Part shown: positions 24,503 through 60,910 of the stretch, one piece after another
How positions within the stretch are numbered: the stretch's first letter is position 1
Layout of the letters: the number at the start of each line of letters is the position of its first letter
Assembly (NCBI GenBank): GCA_034509425.1
Contig: JAVTVJ010000369.1
Span: 651,501-715,500, forward strand
From: Eopsaltria australis
Lineage: Eukaryota > Chordata > Aves > Passeriformes > Petroicidae
Length of the DNA: 64,000 bases
Direction: 5' to 3'
Translations under genes and position numbers: made by a program
The notes under the pieces: model-generated
What the model was told of the DNA's origin: nothing
Seen by the model: only the letters and a program-made list of their open reading frames with translations
Database searches by the model: none

Positions 24503-27500
24503 GCACTTTTGCAGCTCGGGACACTGCAGATCTCTGCCCCTGCTAGTCCCCTGTGTGAAGATCAGGGTTCAGTCTCCAGGAGCAGGGGATCCCCTGTGTT
24601 TCTGATCCTCCCCTTCACCATAAACAGCTCATATGATTCTCTGGCCCTGCTGCAGAGCAGCACAGGAGAGCTCTCAGGCTGCACTGCGGAGCGGTTTGGG
24701 GATTTGTGTGTCCCGTGCCAGGGGGTGAGGGCTCAGGGGTGGCACTGGGGCTCAGGGTGCTGTGTGCTGCCAGGGCTTTGGGGCTGCTTTCCTTGTTTGC
24801 TGTGTCTGTGTCCTTGGAGGATACCCAGGACTCCCCGATGGGCTCCCCTCAGGTTTCCAGGATGGCTGCAAGGCGCTGCCTATGCTCCTGTCCCCTGCCA
24901 GCTCAGCCCCTGCCCGGTCTGGGTGCTGGGTGCCACAGCCCTGGTGAGCATCTCCATTCTGTTTGGGGGCTGGCCGGTACCTGGCCCCCTGCCCTGTGCC
25001 ACACAGCCACTGCCACCCCCGCATGTTCCCCATGTCCGTCTATCTCTGGCAGCATCTATCCCCCAGTGTGATCCCACAATGTGATGGGGGCTTTGCTGCC
25101 AGCGTCAGCCCCACGGGCCCTTGGCAGGGGTGAGGAAGGAGGTCACTGGGTTGTCACCCATCTCTGTGCTCCCCACTGTGCTGGAGCCCGTGGAGCCCAG
25201 TTTGGGCACTCAGCAGGGGGCTGCCTACTGCCTGTGACCAAGATGCTCCAGAGGTGAAGCCTCATGGATGGGCAAGGGCCTCCACAGGGAGCGAGGGGCG
25301 CAAGGGGGAGCCCAGGAGAAAAGGGGGATACTCAGCCTTGGAAACCAGCCCAGCAGCTGAGAGTCACTGGGCAGGGGAGGGGGAGAGCAGGCTGCAGGGA
25401 AGGGAAGGCTGAGGGAGAGAAGCACTGCAGAGACTGGAGCTGGCATGTGTCGTGAAAGTGCTGGGGCAAAGCAGCTTCGAAATCCACACTCTGGCTTGAA
25501 GGGGAAGGAGGAGGAAAACACTAAGGGGAGGAGGAGCAGGCAGGGAGATGATGGGAGGAGATTCCAGGCATGACAAGCAGGTCTGCCTCTGATCCTGCTA
25601 AGGCTTCCTTTGCAGTCAGCGTTCCCACGTGCCTGTTCCAGGGGCCTGGAGCTCCATCCGGCTCCAGTCCTCTCCCTTGAAGAGAACATCCCCCAGCCCT
25701 GGGCTCCAGCTGCAGTAGGATCAAGCCAGCCCTTGCTGGAAACTGGGCTTGTGCTGAAAACTTGCCCTTGCTGAAAACTAGGCATAGGGCACCAGGGCCT
25801 GTGGGTGCCAGGAGGAGCCCTTTAGCCACTGCCCTCCACAGGGCAGCATCTGGCAGTCTGTGCCCGCTGCTTCAAACAGCCTCAGCACAGGAGCTGCTCC
25901 AATGGGACAGGCACTAGCAAGGCTGGGTGCTGGGAAGGGCTGGGGCAGCCCAGTGGCATGGGGTCCTGCTTCTGCTGTGGGAAGTATTTAGAAAGAAATG
26001 AAATTATCTAGTCTCCATCAAGCTCGCTGCAGTTCTGGTGTAAACTTCTTTTACAGGTTTGTGACAGCAGATATTTCAGTGAAATTGTCCCTTTGGCAGC
26101 ATGCTGGGTCCTGTGTCCTTTCTGAACCCATGGCCCCCACTCTGGGCTCTCTGGGGCAGCAGGAGCTGAGTTTGCACAGGAAAGGTGCTGTGGGATGGAC
26201 AGGGCTCCATGGCCACTGCTCCCTGTCTGTGCTGTGCTGCCCCCTCCCATCAGGGACAACTCTTGCCCACGGCACAGAGCTGCTCCCAGGGCAGCATCTC
26301 CTTCTGCAGGGCCATGGGAAAGGCAATGGGAAAAAGGAGGGACAAGAGGCTGGGACAGGTTGCACTGCTTGTGCTGCTCAGGTCCCTGCAGAGCCTGCAG
26401 GTGTCCCCAGGGTGCTGAGCACTCCCAGCCTGGCACAGGTGGTGCTGGTGGTCACGTGGACCTTGGTGTCCTTCTCCCACAGCCCTGGGCGAAGGTGAGT
26501 GTAAGTGACCAGGCTGCCATGGAGGGTGGCAGTGTCCCACTACTGGTGCCACTGTCCCCAGTGGCTTGGTTCTGCTAGGCTGGGGATGATCCTTGTCTGC
26601 AGCAGCCCTGGGGTGAGTGGCAGTGCTGGAGGAGCCCTGGCCTCCCCACTCAGCCCCAGGGCAGGCTCGGAGTGGCTTCTGAATGCGGCCCTTGTGGCTG
26701 TGTCTGGGAGCGTGGCGGTGCCAGCATGGTTCCTCCATCAGGGCTGTGCAGCTGCAGGGCTCAGCTGCAGCAGGGTCATGCCCAGGGCCGCTGCCCATGC
26801 CAGCCCTGGCTCCCTCAAACAGCTCCTGGCCCCCAGGACGGATGCAAGGCCAGAGACTGAGGGATTCCCTGTCCTGGGAGTAGGGAGATGGTCCTTGGGG
26901 ATTTGACAGGCTCCCTTAGCAGAGCTCTGCCACCCTGGCACTGCTGTGCTGTGCTCTCACTGGCTTCAGCTGGAAGTCAGTCTGTGGATCAGGCTCCTGG
27001 CCCATCAGAAGGTTGGAACTGGGGCTCAAGATGCTAAAGTTAGGTGGGATGAATTCCCAGCTTGCAACCCTTGAAAAATCCTGTCATTTCCTCTAGGGAT
27101 CACTGCAGGGAAAAAGTAGTTTGGAAGAAAGTTTAGAAATGCCAAGTGAAAAACTCAGCATGTTTTTGGCCCAAAGTGATGCGTTGTCATTTTAGAGATT
27201 TCACGTTGGTTAAAAATTCCCACATTGAGATCCAAGTGGGAGCACTTGGGAATGATCCACACAGGGATTGGGGCTTGGAGTGAGCAACTGCTTGAATTTG
27301 CAGTGGAAAAACAGCAGCTCTGTTTCCTCTGTGGAAACAACAACCCACTGGTGACCTCTGAAAGCTCCTAGTGGCTTTGGCTGAGCAGTGGGGTCTGTCA
27401 GGGGGAGCTGATGCTGCTGGTCATCCGGCCTGTCATGGCCAGGAGAACATGGCCCTGGGACAAAGGGGTGAAATCCTGGGCCTTTGGGTGTGAACTGAGG

Positions 27501-27834
27501 CCTCTGTGGTGACCACAGAGCCAGCAGAGGCACGGGAGGGAAATGTTCCCAGGATCTCCTGGCTGCAAATCTGGCGGAAGGCGTAGGCTTGACTCCCTGT
27601 CTTCTCTGTCACCTCCTCTCTATTCCCTCCACCCCCAGAGCCAGTTTTAGCTGTTTTGTTGGGAAGGTTTCGCATCTTCCCACTGCTGAGGACACCTGAA
27701 GGACAGCAGTGGGACAGGAGCTGTGGTGTGGGATGGGTTTACTTTGTAACAGTGAGTCTGGGGGTACCACTGAGCTGAGCCTGAGCAGTGCAGTGGATCC
27801 ACCAGGGATGGGGCATCCAGAGGGTCCTGGGCAG

Positions 27835-28590
27835 GCTGGAGGAGTGAGCTCGTGAACCTCATGAAGTTCAGCCAGGCCAAGTGCAAGGTCTTGCACCTGG
27901 GTCAGACCAGCCCCAGCACCAGCACAGGCTGAGGGCTGGGTGGGTTGAGAGCAGCCCATGGAGAAGGACTTGGGGGTGACAAATTGGATGTAACCTGGCC
28001 ATGGGCACTGGCAGCCCAGAAACCAACCCTGTGCTGGGCTGACCTCACAACATGGGCAGAGGTGAGGGGGGCATTCTGCCCCTCTGCCCACTCAGGTGAG
28101 ACCCCACCTGCAGAGCTGCCTCCACCTCCGGAGACCCAGCATAAGAAGGATGTGGAGCTGCTGGAGCAAGTCCAGAGGTGGCCACAGAGATGCTCCAAGG
28201 GCTGGAGCCCCTCTGCTCTGGAGCCCGGCTGAGAGAGGTGGGGGTGTTCACCTGAAGAAGAGAAGGCTCCAGGTACATCTTAGGGCCCCTTCCACTGCCT
28301 GAAGGGGCTCCAGGAAAGCTGGAGAGGGACTTGGGACAATGGATGGAGGGACAGGACACAGGGAATGGCGTTCAACTGCCAAAGGGCAGGATTAGATGGA
28401 ATACTGGGAGGGAATCCTTCACTGTGAGGGTGGGGAGGCCCTGGCACAAGTTTCCCAGAGCAGCTGTGGCTGCCCCTGGATCCCTGGACGTCTTCAATGC
28501 CAGGTTCGATGGGGCTTGCAGCAACCTGGGATAGTAGAAGGTGTCCCTGCCCACAGCAGGGTTTGGAATTGGAAGATCTGCAGGCATTAA
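27835..28590 (+). repeat. CR1 LINE, about 750 bp
   Basis: This is one of the two largest CR1 copies in the window. It begins in the 3' part of the reverse-transcriptase reading frame ('gaagttcagccaggccaagt', 'gcaaggtcttgcacctgggt'), passes through the 3' UTR and ends near 'ggaattggaagatctgc'. The reading frame is broken, so it is inactive. Confidence 0.9.
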
Positions 28591-29066
28591 TTAGGGCTGC
28601 TGGTGTGGGTGCTCTGTGGGCAGGGTGGGTGATATGACCACAGGGTCACACATGCTCCAACTGAGCCACCTTGTGCAGGCCACAGCCCTCGGACTCGGTG
28701 GGGATGATCCCAGCAGGTCCTGCACAGCTGGACATGGCCTGGTGGGGAGCTGGCAGGGCCTGAGCAGCCTGAGTGGAGAGTGGGTGATGGTCCAAAGGGT
28801 GCTTCATGACCTGTGGAGTGTGGACCCTCTCAGGACACCTTGCTAGCCTGTGCTTTGTTGGCATAAAAGGTTTCAAAACCAGAAAGGTTCCAAAAACGAG
28901 TTGCTGAGCATCCTGGAAAGTGCCTTCCCCTCCCTGTTCCTGGCCCTGGGTTTGTTTTTCAGGCCACTGGGACTGGAGGCAGGTGATGCCTGAAGGATTT
29001 TTTCTGCTTTTTCTCTGAATATTTCTTACACTGTTCCCTACACTCACAAGTATTAGCATGCAGACT

Positions 29067-29441
29067 TGTGATGCCTTAGGTGATAGTTTAGCCTGGTTTC
29101 ATGGTGTTTGTAGGCCGGTAGACTAAACACCCCTGAAGCCACGTAGAGTTAGAAGACCAAACACCCTGCTTTCGTGAGCCCTCAAGGTCTCCTAGCAGGA
29201 CAGATTTTGTAAACTAGAAGTTAGCCCACCCAGGCCCCTTATTGGGCCCTCCTGGTAGATCTGCTAATGTGTAGAGTCTTTAATTGTACACTCGACTGGG
29301 GGGACGGGGCTTTTGCGGCGTGTTCTACCTGGATGGCAGAAGCCATGGAATGGGATCCTATTAAAATACCGAGGGAAACAACCCCCAACCCTTTCACTGT
29401 GTCTGAGCCTTTATTTCCTAAGACCAGAAAAAGGCATCACA
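29067..29441. mobile_element. Probable solo LTR of an endogenous retrovirus
   Basis: A 375-bp segment has perfect 9-bp inverted ends, TGTGATGCC and GGCATCACA, so it starts TG and ends CA as LTRs do. It differs from the flanking intron in composition and has no coding capacity. No gag, pol or env sequence adjoins it, so it would be a solo LTR left by recombination. I could not find a convincing target-site duplication. The family is not assigned, and a non-autonomous DNA element with short inverted repeats is the alternative. Confidence 0.55.
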
Positions 29442-29890
29442 GGAATCCACAGGGTCCCATGCTGGCCGTGGGAACCCAGCGTGCTGCTGCTGCTGGAGTG
29501 GCCAGAGGGGAGCAAACCAGCCATCCCGGTCGCGAGCTGTGGAGCTGTCCGTGTTTGCCATTTCCTGTGTCAGTGCAGCCTTTCCCCTGACTCACAGCCT
29601 GGCTTTTCCTCCCACTCCTAGAAAACACAAGTAGAAGGTTCCAGCTGGTCCAGTGTATGGGAGCAGCGGGTCAGAGCAGCCTCACTGCCTTCTGTGAGTG
29701 CAGGGGTGGGGTATGAGCCTGTGTCCTGCCCGTGGTGGGTCCCTGTCCCTGGTGGGTCTGTGTCACTGGTGTCCCTCCCCACTGCTGGCTCTTCTCCAGC
29801 TGAGTATGAAATCCTGATGTCCTGTGCTGCTGCCATCAGCCCTTTGCAAAGCCACCTCCTGGCACAGACAGGGAGTCAGGGGCTGTCAGT

Positions 29891-30057
29891 GGATCTGTGA
29901 GAGGACAGAGAGCTGGGGCTGGCAGTGGATCTGTGCATGGATAGGGAGGTGGGGATAGGGAGCTGGGGCTGGCAGTGGATCTGTGAGAGGACAGGGAGCT
30001 GGGGCTGGCAGTGGATCTGTGAGAGGACAGGGAGCTGGGGCTGGCAGTGGATCCGTG
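29891..30057. repeat. 36-bp minisatellite upstream of the start exon
   Basis: Units begin ggatctgtg at 29891, 29927, 29977, 30013 and 30049. The second has a 14-base insertion and the others are 36 bp apart. The array ends about 145 bases before the first coding exon's acceptor. Confidence 0.9.
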
Positions 30058-30218
30058 TTGGGGAGAGACGGGCACATCCCAAGCCTGTCCCAGCCTTCCC
30101 CGAGCAGCCAGGGGAAGCCTGTCCCATCTGGGAGGTGGCCGGGCAGCATCCCCCAGCCCCGGGTGACACGTCCTGTCTCTCCCCCCGGTGGCGGTGCCCA
30201 GCGCGGTGATCGGCGGTC

Positions 30219-55885
<25,667 letters not shown>

Positions 55886-56033
55886 CCAGCATGTTCCTGG
55901 AAGTCAACATCTGTATTCCAACCTGGAGAACAGGGGAGAAGGAGCCTTCATGCTGGATTTGCCAGCAAGACATAGACATCCTGACGGCAATGTTCATGGC
56001 AAGAGACAAAAATTTTTAAAAAAGGAATAGCAA

Positions 56034-56085
56034 ATATATTATATATATATATATATATATACAAACATACATATATATATATATA
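56034..56085. repeat. (TA)n microsatellite in the 3' UTR
   Basis: Two runs of AT dinucleotides separated by acaaacatac. The transcript could fold into an AU-only hairpin. Confidence 0.92.
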
Positions 56086-58281
56086 AACAGGAAACAAAAT
56101 GCATCCTTGCACTGCTGCTATATGCTGGAAACGAATAGCAAACAACACCACCAACAAACAAAGCCAACCCTCTGCAGATAAATTGAAGAATTTTCTGGAT
56201 TGGTGATCAAATCAGATTTTAAAAGTCATAATAATAACAATAATCTCAGTAACAATACAATAAGACACCATCTTGCATGTTACATAAAGGACACACAATC
56301 ATGAGTTCATTTGTTGCACACTGAATGGAAAGGAAAACTGCTTTGCAACAAAGCAAGTAAGCAAACTGAAGTAAAAAACCACAAGCAGAAGCAAAACCAT
56401 TCCCCACCTCTGGAAAGAAGAGAGAAAAACATTTAAGTTATGACCTTAGAGTTATTTTCCAATTCACAAGTGTCGTTTCACCCTTCTCATTCTGTGCTGG
56501 TTTTTTGCATTTTTTGGGGGTTCTGTTAACTCTTCCCCTTCCCTTCCTTATCTTCTCTGTGCACTTGTCCAACCTCTTGTTCTCTGAAGGTATTTAGGAA
56601 AGGGTTTCATTTCAAACAAAGCAAATGATATGTACATGGTTTCTCATCTCTAATGAGCAGCCTGTGGAGTTTCCTATGGATGTGCATTTCAGTTCTGTAT
56701 ATTCTTCTGTATAACAGAGGGGGAGGGAGGGAACAATGCTGAAATAATTCAACAGTGCTGGTACAGATGATGGCCACATTTTAAAATTATTAACTCTTGG
56801 ATTGACTGTGGTTGGTGTATTTGGAGACTCTTAGATCACACGTGGGACTCTGAGTCCCGCAAGAAGGGAACGGGGAAGGTTTTGGCCACTGCTGGTTGGA
56901 GGGGAAAGGAAGAGAGCGAGGGACAGGAATGTCCTGCCGGCTGATCTGCAGTGTGGTGGTGAGATTTGGAGGGGCAGCGGTCACCTGGAGGGGCACAGAA
57001 GGCTCCAGCTCTGACAGCCACAGGCAGGATAGGTTCCTAGCCCCCCAGAGCCACAGGATCAGCTGGGAGCAAGGTGGGAGCTGCAGGGCTCGTGGCTCCT
57101 TTGCAGCCTGTGGAGCCGTGCCAGTGGGTGGGGTGGGTTTGCTTTGTTTCTGGATCCCAGTAATGGAGACTTGAGTTTTGTACTAGGATTGGAGGCAGAG
57201 GGACTATTTGTGCCCTGCCTCCCCCACTACCCGGGATGTGATGGCAAAGGGCCGGGGCCAGCGCTAGCAGGGCCATGGCAGTGCTTCCCACCTGCCTAGG
57301 GATGGGCAGTGGAGGGACTGTGCTGTGTCAACCCCGCAGAGTGTCCCCATCATCCCAGGCTGGATGGGAGAGCCTGGGAGGCGTCAGTGGAGCTGCTCCT
57401 GGGTTGGCCTGCAGCCACAGGCTCCCTCCAGGGCTGCCTTTGGAAGGGGATCATGGGCCAAGCCCGGAGCCCCATACACTGTGAACCAGGCAGTTCGGGT
57501 AGGCTCAGAACCAAAACCAGAAAGGAAAGGAAAGAAATGGGTTTCCTTCTCGGAATTGTCTCTAGCTCCTGCAGAAAAAGAAGGGCCCATGATTCTGCAC
57601 CATTTTGCCTTTAGTCTCCCACCCCTCACACAGACTGTGCCCAGGAACAGGTGTGTTCTCCCAGGCCCTGCTGGGGCTCACAGGATGCCCGAGCAGGAGT
57701 GCCTGAGCCATGAGGATGCCTTGGGCAGACCCTACTCACACCTTCGCTGTCCCAGGAGGGAGCTGCTCCCTGGCAGTTGCTCACCAGTGTGTCCCTGGTG
57801 AATCTGTTCTCCTGGCAGAGAGGTTTCTCCTGCAGGCATGGAAGGCAAGAGCACAGGTTGCAGCCACACGCCTTCAGAGAGCACAGCCCCAACCTAACAG
57901 CGGTTAAGGCAGTTGCAAAGAGGCTCCTTTTCTCTTGTTTGTTTTCCCAATGCACCCAAGCCAGCCGTGCCCAGCAGTGGCACTGCCAGGGGTGGTGGAG
58001 GGCCAGGGTCTGCCCACTGTGCTGGTGTTCGCCAGTACATGGCAGTTCAGACTCAGAGGAGCTCACATGGGTTGGGCACCTCCACAGCCCATGCGAGACT
58101 ACTGTGACCCTCCAGAGTTGGTTTTGGTGCCGTGCACAGTCTGGGAAGCGAAGGTTCCCATGGCAATGAGCAGCCTTACAGAGTTGGGCTCCCTGTGCGC
58201 TTGGGCTGCCGTGAGTTCCATTTGCAGTGAGCAGCCCCTGGCTCCTGCAGCGTGTTCATGGGTGGCAGTGTCGAAAACTTC

Positions 58282-58314
58282 TTTTTTTTAAAAAAAAGAC
58301 AAAAAAAAAAAAAA
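58282..58314. repeat. T8A8 palindrome and A14 tract in the 3' UTR
   Basis: Eight T then eight A, then GAC and 14 A. The A-rich stretch is a likely site of oligo-dT internal priming in cDNA data, which could mimic a false transcript end. Confidence 0.9.
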
Positions 58315-58527
58315 GGAAAGAAAAAAGCTCACTGCTTGTTCTGGCGAGGTGTGGCTTTCTGCTGCTCAGCCCCAGCCTGCCCATCACCGTGCTCTGTTTT
58401 GGATAGCTGGCCACTGCTTGTTTTCTTCCAGAGTCCTTTCTGTGGATAGGGTTGGGAGACATGAGTGCCTGTTTCTACCCAGTCCCACAAATTCATTCTG
58501 AACTTGGCCTGTGATTGCATGAGTAAT

Positions 58528-58565
58528 AGTAACAGTAACAACAACAACAATAATAATAATAATAT
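58528..58565. repeat. AAC/AAT trinucleotide array in the 3' UTR
   Basis: Imperfect AGT/AAC units followed by about five AAT, roughly 160 bases before the poly(A) signals. Confidence 0.88.
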
Positions 58566-58723
58566 TTATTTTTATTTGAGAAGCACCTTACCAACCAACT
58601 GCAACGCTGTTGTTCCTTCACTAACTCTCCTTTTCTCTTCCCTTGTTCTCCCTCTCCCCCTTTGGTCATACTCCTTTTCAGTGCTCGGTGGTGTATGCGT
58701 GTGTGCTCACTGTTCTTGTATTC

Positions 58724-58740
58724 AATAAAAGTGAAATAAA
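58724..58740 (+). terminator. EPB41L1: EPB41L1 polyadenylation signals
   Basis: Two canonical AATAAA hexamers, at 58724-58729 and 58735-58740, followed by GT-rich sequence (tgtgtttgatg). This marks the 3' end of EPB41L1. Confidence 0.88.
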
Positions 58741-58879
58741 TGTGTTTGATGCTAAATCAGCCTGGGGGCCTCGGTGGACTCTTTCCTACTGAGAGGATGG
58801 AGAAGTGAAGGGGGAACTTTGCCACGGTGGGCACTGTACATGGAAATACAGGGCTTAGTCTAAAGAGAAGATTGTAGAA

Positions 58880-59465
58880 ATCATGAAATCCCAGAATTGT
58901 TTGGGCTGGAAGGGAATATAAAGCTCATCCTGTCCCATCCCCTGCCATGGACAGAGGCACCTTTGATTATCCCAGCGTGCTCCAAGCCCCAGTGTCCAAG
59001 CTGGCCTTTGACACTTCCAGGAATGGGGCAGCCACAGCTGCTCTGGGCACCCTGTGCCAGGGCCCCCACTCTCACAGGGAAGGATTCCCTCCCAATATCC
59101 CATCTAACCCTGCCCTGTGGCAGTGAAAAGCCATTCCCCTTGTCCTGGCATTCCAGGCCCTTGTCCCCAGCCCCTCTCCAGCTCTCTTGGAGCCCCTTTA
59201 TGCCCTGGAAAGGGCTCTGAGCTCCCCCTGAAGCCTTCTCCAAGTGAACACCCCCAGCTCTCCCAGCCTTGCTCCAGAGCAGAGGGGCTCCAGCCCTCAG
59301 AGCATGTCCACAGCCACCTCTGTGCTCGCTCCAATATCTCCACGTCCCTCCAGTGCTGCAGATCGCAAAGCTGGACACAGTTCTGCAGGTGGGGTCTCAC
59401 CCCACCAAGGGCAGATGACGATGCTGCCAGGTCGGGAATTGCGGCTGGTGGAGCCGGGAGCGGCT
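58880..59465 (-). repeat. CR1 LINE between EPB41L1 and AAR2
   Basis: It starts 'gaaatcccagaattgtttgg' and 'gctggaagggaatataaagc', runs through 'ccctgtgccagggcccccac' and 'gcagaggggctccagccctc', and ends near 'tctcaccccaccaagggcag'. A - strand copy of about 585 bp fills half of the intergenic gap. Confidence 0.92.
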
Positions 59466-59599
59466 TCGTGTGGCAGGTGCTGAGCCTCGGACACACCGTG
59501 GGGCAACGAAGGTGGCTGGGAGAATGCTCAGGATGCAGGGAAGTGGTGGGAACTGCCCTTCTCTGGGGACCCCGACTCTGTTGTCCCGGGAGGGAGGAC

Positions 59600-60910
59600 G
59601 TGGCGCTGGGACAGTGTCCGTCCTGCTTAGGGGTCTGTGTGTCACAGTGAGGGTCCCCGTGTGTCTGTCCCAGGGGGGCTCTTGTCCGTCTGTGCCGCTG
59701 CGGGGCTGGAAGCACGGGGGGGGGGGGCCCAAGGGAATGGCAGCCAGCTGGGGGGACTGGGGACCGGCTTTGGGGACAATGGGTCAACGGGGAGCAGCCG
59801 CCAGCCACGGAGAGGCAAAGAGGAACACCGCCGGACTGGGGGCTGGGAGCTGGAGATGGGCGGTGGGGACAAGCACCGAGCCGGGGATGGGCGGAGGGAC
59901 AGGAACCGGACAGGGACCGAGGCGGGGGCGATCGAGAGGCAGTGCCCGACGTCCCCCGGACACCGCTGCAGTGCCCGCCCAAGCAGCACAATCCGCGGAG
60001 CTCAGCCCGGGCACCTCCCCGCTCTCGGGCGGGGCCGGCCAGCGCCGAGCCTCCTCCCGCCGCCGGGCCCGGAACCGCCGGGCCCGGATATCCGGGCAGG
60101 GCCGCTCGGTGCCAGTGGGAGCCGGGGCAGTTCGGAGCGGCTGGTGCAGCCCGGCCATGGCAGCCCCGCGGCCCGACCCCGAGCTGGCCCGGCACCTCTT
60201 CTTCGAGGGCGCGGCCGTGGTGGTGCTGGACGTGCCCGAGGGCACCGAGTTCGGCATCGACTACAGCGCGTGGGCCGTGGGGCCGCGGTTCCGCGGCGTG
60301 AAGATGGTGCCGCCGGGGCTGCACTTCGTGCACTGCAGCGCGGCCGGGCCCGGCGGGCGGGACGCGGGGCCGCGCTCCGGCCGCTTCCTCAGCCTGCGGC
60401 GCCGCGAGGTGCGGGCGCTGCGCTGGGACCCCGCGTGCGAGGCCGTGCGGCCCGAGCCCCCCGAGCGGGGCGAGGCGCTGCGGGACAGCCTGCGGGAGCT
60501 AGACCCCTTCCTGGGGCCCTACCCCTACGAGACGCTGAAGAAGTGGGTGTCGCTGAGCAACTTCATCAGCGAGGCGGCGGCCGAGGAGCTGCAGCCCGAG
60601 AGCGGGCAGATCTGCGCCTTCGCCGAGGTGCTGCCCGAGGCGGCGGGGCGGCACACGCGGGACCGGGCCGGGCAGCGCCGGCCGCCGCTGGGCGCCGAGT
60701 GCCGCAGCTACGCCGAGGGCCTGGCCCGGCTGCCCCGCATGCGGCCGCGGGCCGGCACCCAGATCCGCTTCTCCGAGCTGCCCCGGCAGGCCTTCCCCGA
60801 CGGGGCAACCCCCGAGGAGATCACCCGGCACAGCATGGACCTGAGCTACGCCCTGCAGCGGGTGATGGAGCAGCGCTACCCCGGCCGGCCGCTGGGCCTG
60901 CTCGGTGAGC
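59600..60910 (+). promoter_or_regulatory. AAR2: CpG island and AAR2 promoter region
   Basis: Very high GC and CpG from about 59.6 kb through the whole first coding exon. GGGGCGG-like and ccgggcccgg palindromic blocks occur just upstream of the start codon, and no TATA box is evident. This fits a housekeeping promoter. The transcription start and any untranslated exon cannot be placed from sequence alone. Confidence 0.75.
60157..60904 (+). CDS. AAR2: AAR2 coding exon 1
   Basis: 748 bases, 249 codons plus one base, with the ATG at 60157 in the context ggccATGG. The donor CTCG|gtgagc falls after 60904. It covers the N-terminal beta-rich domain and the start of the helical domain. GC is extreme and the encoded protein is enriched in Arg, Ala, Gly and Pro compared with human AAR2. 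It has an Arg-rich loop ([12 protein letters not shown]) in the poorly conserved region. Confidence 0.95.

Larger units (their letters stand above)
857..30201 (+). other. EPB41L1: Long first intron of EPB41L1, no coding sequence recognised
   Basis: This 29-kb stretch holds no reading frame that resembles a known protein and no RNA gene I could recognise. It contains the repeats listed separately: the (TCTCC)18 array at 2256, CR1 pieces near 4.4, 6.6, 10.7, 17.0, 20.8-21.3, 21.7-22.1, 24.4 and 27.8-28.6 kb, poly-C at 19684, short tandem duplications at 14473 and 15030, and a solo LTR at 29067. A second CpG-rich block lies at 23.7-24.3 kb. Lower-GC islands near 5.7, 16.9, 19.9, 21.5 and 23.0 kb may be regulatory. 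The rest looks like ordinary GC-rich avian intron. Confidence 0.6.

Noticed and set aside
27835..28590. Open frames around 28 kb as a possible gene
   Set aside because: They lie inside a broken CR1 retroposon.
59470..60156. In-frame N-terminal extension of AAR2 (229 codons without stop)
   Set aside because: The sequence is low-complexity CpG-island text with no resemblance to AAR2. The family N-terminus begins at the ATG at 60157.
59104..60333. 409-codon open frame on the - strand over the AAR2 promoter
   Set aside because: It spans an antisense CR1 and the CpG island, where stop codons are rare. The real AAR2 exon lies on the other strand.
59637..60908. 423-codon overlapping + frame across AAR2 exon 1
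   Set aside because: It is the +1/+2 shadow of a very GC-rich coding exon, Arg/Ala/Pro/Gly only, without homology.
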